NCBI RefSeq assembly: GCF_964204865.1
Contig: NC_135250.1
Location: 7,750,001 to 7,814,000 of the forward strand
Origin: Styela clava
Lineage: Eukaryota; Chordata; Ascidiacea; Stolidobranchia; Styelidae
Direction: 5' to 3'
DNA length: 64,000 bases
A model generated the notes under the pieces. The model searched no databases. It was not told where the DNA came from and worked only from the letters and a program-made list of their open reading frames with translations. Made by a program: the position numbers and the translations under genes. Of this stretch, positions 63,372 through 64,000 are shown piece after piece. The number at the start of each line of letters is the position of its first letter. The first letter of the stretch is position 1.

Positions 63372-64000
63372 ATAGACATAAATTCCGCAAAAATAATACA
63401 CAAGAATTTACATATCGTCCTTATTATATATCAGCACATTTTAATTTGCTATATTTAAGAACCTAATTGTTGAAGCATTAATAAAATTGATAGCGTCTCA
63501 GCTAATGTAACACCCCTTTATCACAAACCAATTTAGCGAAAGCTTCGTTTCTAGAAGTTATATATGCGAGTTATATATGTCAAAAAATTAGTTGATGGAT
63601 AAATATATTCAAATAAAAAAAACTTGGTTAATATGTAAATGATATAAACTTTCCACCGCTAGTGCGCCCTGCTCAATGAAACGACAATACGCTTGTAAAC
63701 ATGGTCCAAAGAATCAACTCCTCATGCCGCAAGGTGTCTCGCGTAATTGCCCACATAAAAAATGTGAACTTTCTGGAAAGGCTGTCGTTCGACTATTGTT
63801 ATATTGGCTCGTCGAATTTTGCCTATTACAAGAAAGATACAGCTAATCTGAATCTTACAGTGAAGAAAGTATTTAGCCTGGTTTAATCAAATTGTCTAAT
63901 AAACCTGTAAAATTCTACGTCATGTTATTTGGTTTCAGTATTTGAATAATTTTTCTTCAAATCTTACTCTACTCAAAAAAAGGCATGAAGCAATTAGATA
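63372..64000. repeat. Tandem array unit 6, first 629 bp only
   Basis: This continues the array past the window edge with the shortened junction. It shares CCCACATAAAAAATGTGAAC and CTACGTCATG with unit 4 but not with unit 5. Confidence 0.93.

Noticed and set aside
1-64000. CRISPR arrays, bacterial operons, prophage or rRNA genes
   Set aside because: The window has spliced eukaryotic genes throughout, and no short regularly spaced direct repeats or rRNA-like sequence were seen.

Overview
The window is AT-rich metazoan nuclear DNA with intron-rich genes. The domain mix (a Ly6-like module followed by six-cysteine sushi domains, a muscle transgelin/calponin protein, a GT7 galactosyltransferase-family enzyme) and the compact layout fit an invertebrate deuterostome, most likely a tunicate. 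The organism is an inference. Exons below were assembled by eye from GT/AG sites with matching phases, and none is confirmed by transcript data.

Layout. (1) About 110-12486, minus strand: a secreted protein with a signal peptide, a three-exon Ly6-like domain and at least seven and a half sushi domains, running off the left edge. Nearly every sushi domain is split into an 82-nt and a 95-nt exon. Its introns carry hAT-type elements, one nested inside another and landing just upstream of a splice acceptor, plus tRNA-like SINE pieces. (2) 12487-16763: intergenic, with a cluster of CRE and E-box motifs near 15.2 kb that could serve the next gene. (3) 16764-18921, plus strand: a five-exon, 197-aa transgelin/calponin-like gene. 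(4) 18922-25367: another copy of the hAT family at 20295-20972 with a near-perfect 8-bp target duplication, a tentative small secreted-protein gene at 22343-22869, and otherwise unassigned DNA. (5) 25368-32709, minus strand: a 14-exon, 811-aa type II membrane GT7 enzyme whose C-terminal extension of about 366 residues I do not recognise.

(6) From about 34074 to the right edge lies the most unusual part: a tandem array of five units of about 5.7-6.0 kb plus the start of a sixth. Each complete unit holds, on the minus strand, a five-exon gene predicted to make a protein of about 229 aa that I cannot place in a family. It is intact in units 2-5 and has a broken first exon in unit 1. Other short open frames in the units break between copies, whereas exons 2-5 of this gene stay open in all five. 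Each unit also carries a CRE-like TGACGTCA about 80 bp upstream of the start (mutated in unit 3), a conserved 14-bp palindrome in intron 3, and two related tRNA-like SINE pieces in opposite orientation. The junction of units 3 and 4 and that of units 5 and 6 share private variants, which points to a recent two-unit (about 11.7 kb) duplication or conversion.

The single-copy genes do not form an obvious pathway; they appear to be independent neighbours.
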